64,000 nucleotides of DNA from Lineus longissimus (GCF_910592395.1 NC_088308.1:28969501-29033500), one strand, 5' to 3'; positions 45,223 through 61,486 are shown, counted from the first letter of the stretch. Notes: generated from the letters alone by a model not told the origin. Program-made: numbers and translations.

Positions 45223-47917
45223 CTGCGAAACAAAAGAGATATAGATCAAATTTGAGCAGAAGACACATACAGTAAACCAGGCATGGAGCTTTTTTGGGCT
45301 GCAGATTGTAGACTCATCCTTGATTTGGCCAACAGCCTAACGCAGCCAGGCAAATGGGCAGGGCTCAGAATCCAAACGACAGCACATGAGCACAGGCTCC
45401 AGCCACAGCTAAGCTGTCTCAGTGTCAGCAGCCTGAGCAGGGCCCAACAATTCTTCCTTTCTTTTTGCAATATATTTACAACCATAGCAAAGATTACATA
45501 CTAAGGCAGACACAGAAAGATGTGTATGGAATTTTCTACAAAATGCAGTAACTTACAGGGCAATTTATGAAATGAACGAGCGGTAAAATCAGGACTTTAT
45601 CATTCCAAAACAAACAAAAATGCATCAAAATATTTCGACGATGTAAACTACGTCATCAGTATCTGTGAAGTCTATAGTTACAAGTTTTCACACAAGAGGC
45701 GCTGAAACACCACAACAATGCATTGTCAACATTCCGGAACTTGTGCCAAAATGAACATCTAAAATCCCACTTTTTACCCATGTGCACCGTGAAAACACCA
45801 ACTACATTGTTTTATCAAATATATGATATTGGTAAGAACTTTATTGATACATGTTTTACCTTGCAAAAGGTCAATAAAAGTGGAATTTGTGGTTTGGTGT
45901 CAACATAGCTTGCACTGAATTTTGCATGCACGGTGTACACGCATGCGTTGTTGTTGACGTTTTGCACACACAGATTGCATTGACCCTGACCTTCTGTCCA
46001 CGAATCGTGTACGCTGTGTATGCGTTGAATGGGTGCTGATGACACGGTGGTGCAAGAATTCTTATTTTGAATGAGTACGGTGTCGGTAGCTAGTTTTGTA
46101 TCGGGTACCATATACATACAATTAATAATTTTCTGCCTCGGCCTCAGTCACTTGAGATGAGTCGGGCTCAGCAGCATGCTCAGACGCCTCGGCCTCGAGC
46201 TTGCTTCATCGAGCTTGCTGTAGGCCTAATCACCATCGGCCTAAAGGGTACGCTCAATCAATATAAACATTAACAATTGGTTGAGGTCTGAGAGTGAGGC
46301 TTATATTACAGGCCCGTTGCATCATATCCGCTGAGAGTATAATCATACATGTACCCAATCCAATGCCTGGGATTGTTCTGGTGATTGCACCACAGCCTGC
46401 CTAAATGTCCTCAGTTAAGTTATCTTTAGCACTGTATAAATGCCGAATAAAGTTGTAGAGTGCCAGAAGACTCATAACGTTGGACTTAAACTGTGCGATC
46501 GTGTAGGATGCATACTCGCAATACTTTATTATGAAGATTCTATTTGTGACACTTTGAATGTTTGATGAAGTGGTTGACAGCATCGTCACAACCAAAGATG
46601 TGAATCCAGCATAAGTTACCTGATTTATTGAGATTAGATGAAATGTAAGGTGCCGATCTTCTGTGGACATTGATATGTCACAACTAGGTGCATCTCTCCT
46701 GACAAAGTTGACCTGACATTGACAACAAAATTTGGATTACCGATTTGCAGATAAGATTCTGGTACTTGTTGGCAGTGTTGAATAGGTGAACCAGTCTTCT
46801 TTAGCTAAGGGTTAGTGTTTTCAAGGTAGATTCCTAGTTGATCAGTTGAGGTACAGATTTTCAAGTAATTCGTAAGGGCGTACAGCGTAAGGGCTGTCTT
46901 GCATAATCTGGATTATGGGAGAAGCCTCTTCATGATGATAATGAAATAAAATTCATGTTACTCATACTTGCAGTATCTCTGTTTCTCACTGTGAGAGATC
47001 AAACCTGAAGCATTGATGAAAAAAAAGACAAAAATGCCCAAGCCTTGAATATGTCTAGAAAATTAAATTTTGTAGCCAGAATCACGAGGGAGGTTTAAAC
47101 ACTGAATCCAAAACACTGAATCCAAAAAGGCTAAACACTAGTAGTAGCTCAGTAAATACATATCATGATAATATACTATCAGTTTCTACTGTTAGCTGTG
47201 TACTATGGATGGCAGCTGCATTTTAAGGGCATGGTGGTCATTAATTGAATTGAGAAATGAGAGTATTTTCAATGTCCTGCATGTGGGTCACCAGTTGTCA
47301 GTGAAGACAGCTGTCTCGACTCCTGACTGCATGTGTGTGGAAATGGACCATATGGCAAAAGATTAAAGTGGCATTAAGCTTCATTATCTCTTGATTCAAA
47401 TACAATGTACATTCAGTTATGAAGTCATATGATGTGTGCAATGGCTCATATCATACAATGTATGTAGCTGTTTCGTTCCAAATTCTATAGCTCGCCAATT
47501 TGAAAAATCATTCCATTCGTCATCTGATGTTATTGAAGGTGTATTAAACTGGTGTGTATAGTATGTGCGTATGTAGTGCTGATGTTGTCAAAGCTGATCA
47601 TATAGGCCTGACCAATTGATGTCAGATTGATTCCATGCCATACATAATGTTCATAGATCTACTTTTATTCTGCACAAAGATGTTTATTTAGCTGATGGAT
47701 GGCTAAAAACTGTTCAAATAGTTGTTTGTACATTTACCCTTTGAGTCTGATCTAAATACTTCCATACATACTTTGGTGTACGTGTACGCAGAAATGTTTC
47801 CCATAGCGGGGACCTGAGGATTTGGAACAACCTTCACTGAAGAAGACATTGTTGGATCATGGTTGGTCAGTTGTCCGGATAAGAATACCAACCATTGTGG
47901 TATCTTTTTCATTTCAG
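45223..47917. other. Intergenic region between divergent JOSD1 and GTPBP1
   Basis: Both flanking genes have their first coding exon preceded by a splice acceptor, so their non-coding first exons and promoter(s) must lie here, most likely in the more CpG-containing part around 45.9-46.3 kb. No coding exon, tandem array or TATA box was recognised. The exact first exons cannot be placed by eye. Confidence 0.45.
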
Positions 47918-47938
47918 GTGTAAACTGGAGTGTGAAGG

Positions 47939-52248
<4,310 letters not shown>

Positions 52249-52585
52249 ACTCTCATCATTCACTTTGGAGTGTTGGACTGATGTCGCTTACAAGAACTTG
52301 GACTAAACTTACTGTGGAAATCATGTTGTCCACTTTATTTATAACCGCACGTACTGATTGGTTCAAATGACTATTTGTGATTTTAACAACTCACCAAATC
52401 TTAATGAAAATGTTTTTGCCTGCCATGTTCAGTCTTTATTTGCATCCTAGATCCTGATTTTTTCCTGGTCATTGCCAGTTTTATTTTGAAGGACATGGGC
52501 ATTATTATAGATTGGGATTTAATTAGCGTAGCGTATTTTTATATCTGTACTTGATTACAGAGATGTCATTAAACCATTGTTTGCC
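52249..52585 (+). other. GTPBP1: GTPBP1 3' UTR with ATTAAA at 52568-52573
   Basis: About 320 bases of AT-rich sequence follow the TAA. The variant signal ATTAAA at 52568-52573 is followed by the GT-rich start of a tandem array (GATGTTTGTGTTGTGTTGG), which could serve as the downstream element. Confidence 0.5.
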
Positions 52586-52901
52586 CTGATGTTTGTGTTG
52601 TGTTGGTCTGATCTCTAGTCATCGAGAGGACTTGCATGATGACGCGTTTGCTGCAGCTCAACTCCTGATGTTTGTGTTGTGTTGGTCTGATCTCTAGTCG
52701 TCGAGAGGACTTGCATGATGACGCGTTTGCTGCAGCTCAACTCCTGATGTTTGTATTGTGTTGGTCTGATCTCTAGTCGTCGAGAGGACTTGCATGATGA
52801 CGCGTTTGCTGCAGCTCAACTCCTGATGTTTGTGTTGTGTTGGTCTGATCTCTAGTCATCGAGAGGACTTGCATGATGACGCGTTTGCTGCAGCTCAACT
52901 C
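52586..52901. repeat. Tandem repeat, 79-bp unit x4, at the GTPBP1 3' end
   Basis: Copies start with CTGATGTTTGTGTTGTGTTG at 52586, 52665, 52744 and 52823, with a few single-base differences (CATCGAG or CGTCGAG). The first copy begins a dozen bases after the candidate polyadenylation signal. Confidence 0.93.
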
Positions 52902-55900
52902 CCAAAGATATTCTAAAGATGAAGCTGCTTCAACCTATTCATTAATGTGAAGCAGCACTGACCTGGGTATTCGCTTCGTGTTCACGGATGGGTCCTACTG
53001 GCTCCTTTCACTCCAAGTGGGCCGATTCATTCTGGATCAATCAACCATTGGAAGTAGCCTTGCTTTTGCTGTTGTTGAATCGCTGAGATATGAAATGCCA
53101 GGACAGGATGTTGTCTCTGGTGAAGGTGCATCACATGAGACATCACTGTCACTGAATCATTGGTTGTGTCGTTGTCCCCTAGATGGCAATGTGGGCATGG
53201 CTACAGACAACCAATCAACACTGTCTGATATGGTCAACCAATGTATGTGCATGACCAACATGGATTGTTTCTCTGCTCAATGTCCCTGACATGGTCTGTG
53301 AAACTGGGTTGTGCCACTGTCCTCCCATCACCAACCAAACTGTCGCTCCACTAGATCTCCTGCTTTAAACCTCCAAGTACTGTTTGAGTGGGAGCTGATA
53401 CAAGACATCTGATTGGATAGTTTTCGTTACAAGACAAGGGTATAGGTCTTGCAAGTGAAAATGATCACAATTGTCTTGTGAGACTGGTCCTTCCAATGCC
53501 TTGTACCAGGCACACCATTTGAAGAAGCTGACAGTGTAACTGGTCATATTAAGCTCAGAAATAACTGTCTCATTATGAGACTGTCCAGACAGCAAGCATC
53601 AGTGGACCTCGGGACAGGCACATGAAGTCCACGTGGACGACTGGTAACCAATGACCTGAACCACCTGGTCTGTCACATCCAATATCAACAAAGGATGTGT
53701 CATTTTCTCCGATTCTCTAGTCAACTGTGTCACGGTATCGAATGGCTAACATGAAACATGATAATGCCTGACGTGAACGAGATATCGTGCAAAGACATCA
53801 GTGACGTTCACTCTGTCTTTATTGGAGACGGCGAAATCAACTTTGGCTGTGTGAATTGGCAATGGCCTTCCTGGTGACAGAGATTAGAGGTAACAGCTCA
53901 ATATCGAGGGATCCAGTCAAATTGGCCAAGAGTTGTTTCGTATCAAAGACAGTAGCACAGCCATTCAACCAGATGTCAGTTCCTTTCATTTGAGACGGTT
54001 TCAAAACAGGGTTGCGGACAGCTGAAGTCTGTCACACCCGGTCGTTTGGTTGTGCCACTGTCTCCGATCCTATCCAATGTGACCAGTCGTCGTTAGGTGG
54101 CACCACTGCAGATATTATCAAGATCTACTATGTTCGTGGGCGATCTTGACTTTCGAGATTTTTGCGTGTTGGACGACGATTCATTAGATCTCTGGCTTCC
54201 CCACCCGGATGCGTCGTTGTCTCGATCTCTGGCTTTCCCTACCCAGCCATGTAGTGGTGCAACCAAACGGCTACCACGTCGCGTTGGCCTTGTCATGCCA
54301 TGCCGAGAATATTTCACCCAGTTTCTTTAGCTGCCGATGTTAACTGGTAGGCCGATATGTGTGTGAATTTTGTGCTATTTCAAGCTGCAGAAAACTAGAT
54401 AAGCAATATAAATCAATCGTATATACGTATCATATATCCGAACCACGTGCGTTTATCCCATCGGAGCTTGTGCAATTATGTCAAGGACGATTTATTTTGC
54501 AAGTATGTGGAAAGCTTTCTTGCGTGATACATAACGATAATACTTAATCAAAGAATGCTATGGGTATGTTATGGTCCGGGGTCGTGTAGTTTGTTTTCGA
54601 TGTTGGCTTTGTCCCGTGGGCAATATATTAACCTAATCAGCGGCTGCATATTGTCTCGGTGTTCGTCGGCTCGCCAGTGAAGGCAACAGTGAGAAGAACA
54701 AGGCGGTGATCCAGAATCAATTGGCGACTGATTTATCGGTCACTTGGCCACGGCTGCGAATGTGTCATGTAATAAAAACCATCTACAGTAGTGTCCACGG
54801 GGCTATATAATTCGGCTAACTCAGTAATCACGGAGAGAGCTAGTTATGCTCTCACCCGGGCTACTGTCGTCTGACCAGCTACCCGGCCCGGCGAGTTATG
54901 ACGAGAATGATGCATGGCCGACGTGATAAAGGTGTCGACAGCATGATAACAGGTCATAATAGACCAGTAACCCCATAAACCGTTCTGTCAGTTGAAACTG
55001 GGCTCAGGGGAGACTGTTAACAATCCTTTGGGGACTAAAGTGCTATGAGATATTTCTCTGCACTCTCTAGTTACAGCTATTGCAAGCAGGAGTTGATGAT
55101 AATTAACGAGGATCAACGCTTGTAGTGAGCCATTTCGTTGATGAAAATCCACGACCATCAAGCTATTATTCAAAAGAGCTACGTTTTTATGAAAATCTAT
55201 GGTAGTTTTTTTTAGCCCGCATTCATGTACACACCGGCGTAGTGGGTTATTCTATTAAGGCTCTTGAAAGTCATGTCACATCTTCCACCAATGAATTGCG
55301 CAAATAGATATATATTTCACACAATTATACCCCGACAAATACATTAGTGTGAGAACATAAAAATATTGATTTCAAAGTAATAATAAACAAGAAGAAGAAG
55401 ACATGAGTCGCGTGAGGCAGGCTACGAGGTATGGAGTATATTCTACGTCAAGTCAATGAAGTAGTTTCCTTGTTTCCGTAAGTGGCCAAAAGATCATCTC
55501 CACTTTCCCGCGAAATCATCCATCAGACATTCCCGCCAACCTTCAGCAGTCGCGTCAAGCATCCGTCATCATGCTTCATGGGCCTCCGTAATGAGATTAC
55601 CTTCTTGACTGTACTTTTACAACGAAAATATGCAAGAACAGAGAAAATGACAAAACATTATGCAACATTACCTATGCTACTTGAGCAAAAAGTATCTTAA
55701 AAGCAACCAAGACGTTTTACGATGTTTATAGGCTATTTTTAGGCCGCTCCTCCAGCAAACTCAAGTTCTAACCTATGGATTATATTTTCACCTGGCCACA
55801 ATACCTCATAATCATTCCATTTTGAAGGTGGGTGAACCTGATATTGTTGACATTCTTGTGCCTTCTTCCTCCCTCCAGTGTTCAAGGCAGAGCCAACGTA

Positions 55901-56472
55901 CCCGTGGGAGTTCTCAGCCCACCTCGGTGATCATGCTGAGGAGTGATGGCCCGCACTGATGATAGCGGGAAAGCTATTATCAAAGGTACCTTTCAATAAC
56001 ATTAACCATATAAAAAAAACCCATCAACCTTCAGAGTCTGAACAAGTATACTGAAAACAACCTGGTAGAAAGGTGAAGGCCATTTTTTCCCCACATTTTT
56101 TTCAGACAGTAATTTGCGTACTGAGGAACCATTAATCACTAAAATCATTTCTGCAAATCTTGAAAGTGCTTTACCATGTTGACTCCACAATGCACAGCCC
56201 CATCTGCAACATCAGATCTGCTTCCTGTTGTGATTCTATAAGCGAATAAAAAGAACCACCATCTTGATTTTGAGGTTGTCATGCAACATTTAGACACATT
56301 GGTGATAGAACTCAAGTGGAAAAGAATAGAGACCTCCACATCCCACAGCGATCGTCTGCTGAAACATTTTACCAGTCTTCATCATGTGATTGATCTTCGC
56401 CAAGACCAAGGATGAGCTATTTCCGATAGGGTTGTCCGGTTTTAGCACAGCAACAAGCATACATCCTGAGGA
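52902..56472. other. Intergenic sequence, no confident gene
   Basis: Only short frames without protein similarity are seen on either strand. One short stretch (55879-55946) looks like a terminal coding exon and is listed separately. No array or clear transposon was noticed between 52902 and 56472. Confidence 0.45.
55879..55946 (+). other. Possible orphan terminal exon (22 codons)
   Basis: A pyrimidine-rich acceptor (CTTCCTCCCTCCAG) precedes codons reading FKAEPTYPWEFSAHLGDHAE and one more Glu, then TGA. Third positions are richer in G/C than the surroundings, as in the real exons of this window. I do not recognise the protein and found no upstream exon that would join it, so this may be chance or the remnant of a gene. 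Confidence 0.2.
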
Positions 56473-56544
56473 AATCACGGGCTAATGTTCGCTTCTCCGG
56501 CCCTGAGTGTGCAGGGCCGGAGAAGCAAACATTAACCCGTGATT
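56473..56544 (-). ncRNA. Near-perfect 33-bp hairpin with a 6-nt loop (unknown function)
   Basis: Arms at 56473-56505 and 56512-56544 are reverse complements except at two positions; loop AGTGTG. In plus-strand RNA the two exceptions are C-A mismatches, but in minus-strand RNA both become U-G wobble pairs, so the minus transcript would pair throughout. Weaker pairing (CATCC / GGATG) extends about 14 bases further. The size suits a small RNA precursor, but a short foldback transposon relic is an equal possibility. No gene lies nearby. Confidence 0.4.
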
Positions 56545-57281
56545 GTCTTGGGATGCAAGCATATGGCCTCGACAGTATATTCAACCAGATTAGCTAATGA
56601 GCCCAGACCAAGTGAATTCCTCATTGGTATGTTGGGGAGATCTTGATTTTGATTACAGTTAAGGGACTCAGATATCTTAGACTATAGGCCGTCTGCATCT
56701 TGGGTTAATTCTGATATATCCAGAGAATCAAGTACATATATTCATGAATACTTGAGAGAATGTAGAGCGCGACTGGGGTAATTAAACCGTGACCATGTGC
56801 AGCAAAATTGGCAAAGATGCTCTGTCGCCAAAGACTGCCACTGCTTTGGTCTCAGGTGAACTTATGTCACGTCAACCGAAGCCTTGGCACAGTTGAACTT
56901 GTTCAAAACAGGTTAATCCTTTTCAAGGCCGTTCCTCTAGTGGGCTTGCTGAAGAGGACAACGCTTCGTTCGTGACTTATCATAAATTTTGCGTGAGATC
57001 GTGTAAGCATCAAATGAACTATTTCATATCTTTGGATTCAAGAACCAGCCATTTCGAACCTTCCCATCCATAATTAAATAAAAGATAAGCCAGCTTTCAA
57101 TTTAGTTTTATCGCACATTGGAATTCCTCTTAAGCCGTGCTAATTTCATTTCGCTGCCCCTGGGGGATGCTAGCGACTTTCACAATCGAGGCATTACCAT
57201 CTAATGGCTCACAAGAGGATTTTTACTCTCAATTATTATCACACAAACATTTCAGTTTTTGTGGGGTGCATTTGTGTATCT

Positions 57282-57481
57282 ACACCAGCATATGAGGTAA
57301 GTCGATTGCCCGGCCCGGTCCCTTGCAGGCCACACCAGCATATGAGGTAAGTCGATTGCCCGGCCCGGTCCCTTGCAGGCCACACCAGCATATGAGGTAA
57401 GTCGATTGCCCGGCCCGGTCCCTTGCAGGCCACACCAGCATATGAGGTAAGTCGATTGCCCGGCCCGGTCCCTTGTAGGCC
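57282..57481. repeat. Minisatellite, 50-bp unit x4, carrying splice-like signals
   Basis: Copies start at 57282, 57332, 57382 and 57432 and are nearly identical (last one CCCTTGTAGG for CCCTTGCAGG). Each unit reads ATATGAG|GTAAGTCG, an ideal 5' splice site, and 30 bases later CCGGTCCCTTGCAG|G, a good 3' splice site. Confidence 0.93.
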
Positions 57482-57528
57482 AAATGATATCAGTGTCCGG
57501 CTAATCTTGCAGACGAAGGACAGACATA

Positions 57529-57991
57529 CGGTGGCCCATAGAGGACATGCGTTTATTTTTAATATAATAGCAAAAATTTTTTTACAATGCGTTCTTTTTC
57601 TCTCGAATTACAACCGCCGTCGGATTTATTTCTCACCGCCGAAAAAATAATTTCCACCGCCGGGTAAAAAATAATAATTCCCACCACCGCCAAAGAAAAT
57701 AATATCCACCGCGGTGGAAAATAATATCCACCGTGGTGGAAAATAATTATTTTTTACCCGGCGGTGGAAATTATTTTTTCGGCGGTGAGAAATAAATCCG
57801 ACGGCGGTTGTAATTCGAGAGAAAAAAAACGCATTGTAAAAAGAAAAAAATTCTATTATATTAAAAATAATCGCATGTCCTCTATGGGCCACCGTAGACG
57901 GCGGTTGTAATTCGAGAGAAAAAAAACGCATTGTAAAAAAAAAAATATTCTAATATATTGAAAATAAACGCATGTCCTCTATGGGCCACCG
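57529..57991. mobile_element. Foldback (long inverted repeat) element with TA target duplication
   Basis: CGGTGGCCCATAGAGGACAT at the left end and its reverse complement at the right end are flanked by TA (57527-57528 and 57992-57993). Bases 57529-57894 form an almost complete palindrome centred near 57715 on CCACCGCGGTGG. The outer 95 bases of the right arm are then repeated once more (57897-57991). No coding capacity. TA duplication suggests mobilisation by a Tc1/mariner-like or other TA-inserting transposase. Confidence 0.8.
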
Positions 57992-57993
57992 TA

Positions 57994-59593
57994 CAGACAG
58001 GCTCATGAACACTGGCTTTCATGAAACCTCATCAATAGTGAGCCCATGTGCTGAAATTGTGTTGCTTCATGTATGATGAAGTGTTAGAGCTGTTCATGTT
58101 CGAGATGTGATTAATGATTCGATCTCTCTTTGTATTCTCCCAGGTCGACAAACATACGAAAACAATTCGTCATACGTGATCGCCTCTTTGTGCAGCAGGG
58201 AATTGACAAAGTGGAAAAGGCGTCCGTTGTTTGACAGGCCTTTCAAAGGAGCGTCATTGCGCTGAAAGATGGATAGGACAACTTGCCAGACTCCCCAGAG
58301 TCGCCTATAGTGGAGACTGTGTTAGCTTGATCGGCGATTTGTCATCTCGTGACTCTGCGGCTGAAGAAAGGAGGACATTAGTCACCGGTTGGGGACTTGT
58401 TGTCGATAAACAAGTATGAAGATGTATATGTTTGTTTTACCGCTGTTCTTTGATGATACTTTCATGTTTGTTGAAGGTTCACATCAAACATATGGCATGT
58501 CATTCATCAATGAAATACCGCTGTGAACTTTTACCCAAATTCGTTTGATGTTCTTCGCCCTCATGGCTCACAAACTTCGATTGGAAGGCCTAGGATTGAT
58601 TTTGATCCCGTATCCCATAAAATCTTGTTTTCCCAAAGATTGGCGAATTAAGCGGTCTGACCTAGTGAAATAATGGTCAAATAATCGTCTTGTTGACGAT
58701 TCGCTTTGATCTCCAAATCACAAGCACAATCATACTAAATAATACACGAAAACGCCATTTAAAAAGCAAAACATGAGGTATTCATTGGAAAAGCTATGAT
58801 GACATGTGCAGAGTTAAGGCCTATAAATCAAAGCATTGGATTGGATTTCTCCGTTTAGCTAGTTGATGTTTGACATGCTATTTGCACAGGAATCGATTTT
58901 CATGTACAATATTCGTTGTAATTGGTAACATAATTCATGACATAACCCAAATGGACAACTTAATTACTTTTATAAAATCGATGTAGACAAGGACATTTTA
59001 AAAAACTTGATCTACATTCATAATCGGAGTTATGTTTGAAGAGTGACTTTAGTTTTATCCGAGACTGGCACAGACGAAATCAGAAGAAGAACAAGAATTT
59101 AGCCACTAGTAAAGTCACTCCCGTTTCTTTTCAAAGACAGCGATTCCAATATGAAGTTACAATGTGAGTTAGACTGTTTGATGGAAGAGGATGCTAAGTG
59201 AATAATACACAAGTAGTATCAAATATGGGCGGATAAACACACAACAATAATCACAACAAAGCTTTAAACAATATCGTTAGCAGCTACACGCATTAATTGC
59301 AAGCCCAAAACAAGATCAAAATTATCACTCACAAAGCAGTCGCCAGTTTATACAGCAGTATACACCATTACAGGGAAGAGATAAGCAATGCCAGAGCCTG
59401 GCCCTCTTCGGTCTTTCCTATTACCTACATAAGAATTGTCGAAAATCTTACCATTCACACATATAAAACCGCTTCACTCAATTACCCTTGTAACGAAAGA
59501 GATATTCATGACACAAAAGACCACACGACAGCTGAGCTTTCGTGAGGCTCGGAATACGTGTCTATTTCTTGTCCCATTGACAATGCTTCCCCG
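57994..59593. other. Sequence between the foldback element and the channel gene
   Basis: AT-rich, without arrays or recognisable exons. The part next to 59593 is probably 3' UTR of the minus-strand channel gene. No canonical polyadenylation signal was identified with confidence on that strand. Confidence 0.4.
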
Positions 59594-61486
59594 TTAAACC
59601 TTCGTAGCTGTCTCCGCATTTGTGTCGTTGATGGGCGTCTCCTCAGCACTAGTCTTGTCCTTGTCACCTTCCTTGCTGCGTCTATCGAAGCAGAACATGA
59701 TAAGATCATAGATAAGCTCGACGATCTCCATGGTGGTGATGACAGTGATGCCCAGCCAGAAACACATGATTCCACCGACACTACTCAACAGCTTCGCCAG
59801 TGAGATGTCCGGCTTCTCCTCGACGATGCTCACCTCAAATGTTTCCTTTTGTACTGTCACAGAAACGAAGTTTCTTTGGAAGCTATCCGTGTCCATCAGA
59901 GTCTTTTTGGAATCGGTTATTTTAGTCGGGTTGAATTTCGAAGGCCTTTCAGGATCATGGAGATTAAATTCTTCCTTAGTTTTTATAATTTTTTCAAGTT
60001 CATCCAGTGTAATGTTACGTTTATTCTTGATACCTGTGTAGAGTGGTAAATGAAAGGATTCATGCGGCCACTCTGACATGGTTTCAGTGGTACCATAGTC
60101 GTACCGATGACATGGAAGGGTGCATTCAAGACAAGCTATCGGGGGCCGCAATCTAAAGTCATACATGCAGGCGACCCTTCTGAGTATTGAGCCAAGATCT
60201 GTGCTGAGTCCCACACAGAAGGGCAGACCCTTGGTGTTATTCCGCGGGTGAATCAACTCGGCATCCACGCAGTGACACTTACTATTGATATGTTCCTGAA
60301 TACACTGGTCCTGACAAGTGTTTTTTTCATATCGAAAAACCTTGCCATCCCACGTCTTGATGCGTTTGTCAGCGTTCTCATGACTACATGTGCCGTATGG
60401 AGGAGGCTGGTTTTGCCACCTTTTGGTGATTAAGTAAAAGTTAGCGGCCATACCAGGAGGCACATTGAAACCCTTCTTGCCGATATTAGGAAAGGAACCA
60501 GGTTCATGGACAACAACCTTAATGCCATGTAGCTGCGATGCCTTATCAACGCGATACATTTCAGGGTAAAATAAGTGAATTTCATCATCGAGAAATAGAT
60601 CAAGCGACAGATCTAAGATGGTGCCAGGTTTTGTTTGGTCACGTGATATGGTGAAACAGTTGAAATACTGCGGGTGTTTGAACAAGCGAATGTCGCATTT
60701 GTCCGTTTGTAATCTCCGCCCGGACTGAACCGTAAACACGCAGTGACCAATCATGTTCGCCTCGTGGCCGATTTTGTTGCGCATGGTATGGTTAACATTT
60801 TGATATATGGCAGCAGTGGTCGATAAAATCCCCTCCAAAGTGCTCCTATCGATGATTTCTTTCTGTTGTTTCAAAGACTCGCCTTGGACATCGTCGCCTT
60901 CGTCATAATAGACATCTGGTTCCTCTGGTTCCCCATCGCCAGGATCGAAGTAATCATACTTAGAGAAGTTAGGGTTGTTTTTGGCTCCTTCCTTATCAGT
61001 CGGATCCTCCGCATCATGGTGGAAGGGCGCGTCCGAGCGATCCCAGTCCAATGCCCCCGTCACGCCCTTCCCGTACTCCTTCATGCGCCGCGTCACATTG
61101 TCAAAGTACTCAAGCACGAGTAGCTCCGCATCGCTGATCTGGCCTGGCACCGAATGAGGTTGCCTCCGAAACGGCTGAAGATTGCAAAGCGTGATATCAG
61201 GGAATGGAATCTTTCGCGGGATTCGGATTCTCTGTTCTTGAGTGGTATCGTAACGGAAGTACCCCCTTATGATCTCACTAACCTGGTAAATGGATAAGAT
61301 TAGAAATGCCAACACAACAGTCGTCCACAAGATCATCAGCAGACGACTTTTTGTTTTGAATATTCTGCCGACGCCCCGGACAGACGTCGTCATTAAGAAC
61401 TTGAGGAAACACTGTCCTACCGTCTGTGGCGGCTTGGTGGGGTCATACTTCTTCTTGGGTGCCTTGAGTTTATCATCTCCTGCCAT
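59594..61486 (-). CDS. DEG/ENaC-family cation channel (ASIC / FMRFamide-gated type), single open exon
   Basis: Plasma-membrane sodium-permeable channel subunit; members act as trimers gated by protons, peptides or force. An uninterrupted 630-codon frame starts at an ATG in good context. TM1 is at about residues 48-69 and TM2 at about 569-600, with a large extracellular loop between. Family landmarks: IPFPDITLCNLQPF (93-106), Cys-rich ECTLPCHRYDYGTT (454-467), FEVSIVEEKPDISLAKLLSSVGG before TM2. Length suits the family (500-650). Unusual points: the N-terminal His-Gly gating motif reads Arg-Gly (37-38), the G-x-S selectivity motif reads GIT (579-581), and an acidic Asp/Glu-rich insert lies at about 158-203. 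The coding region has no intron whereas neighbours have 3-17 exons. The ligand cannot be told from sequence. Confidence 0.9.
   Translation of the reverse strand: MAGDDKLKAPKKKYDPTKPPQTVGQCFLKFLMTTSVRGVGRIFKTKSRLLMILWTTVVLAFLILSIYQVSEIIRGYFRYDTTQEQRIRIPRKIPFPDITLCNLQPFRRQPHSVPGQISDAELLVLEYFDNVTRRMKEYGKGVTGALDWDRSDAPFHHDAEDPTDKEGAKNNPNFSKYDYFDPGDGEPEEPDVYYDEGDDVQGESLKQQKEIIDRSTLEGILSTTAAIYQNVNHTMRNKIGHEANMIGHCVFTVQSGRRLQTDKCDIRLFKHPQYFNCFTISRDQTKPGTILDLSLDLFLDDEIHLFYPEMYRVDKASQLHGIKVVVHEPGSFPNIGKKGFNVPPGMAANFYLITKRWQNQPPPYGTCSHENADKRIKTWDGKVFRYEKNTCQDQCIQEHINSKCHCVDAELIHPRNNTKGLPFCVGLSTDLGSILRRVACMYDFRLRPPIACLECTLPCHRYDYGTTETMSEWPHESFHLPLYTGIKNKRNITLDELEKIIKTKEEFNLHDPERPSKFNPTKITDSKKTLMDTDSFQRNFVSVTVQKETFEVSIVEEKPDISLAKLLSSVGGIMCFWLGITVITTMEIVELIYDLIMFCFDRRSKEGDKDKTSAEETPINDTNAETATKV

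Noticed and set aside
57239-57931. Frames of 64-101 codons over the 50-bp array and the foldback element
   Set aside because: Repeat-derived; no start, splice or domain support.
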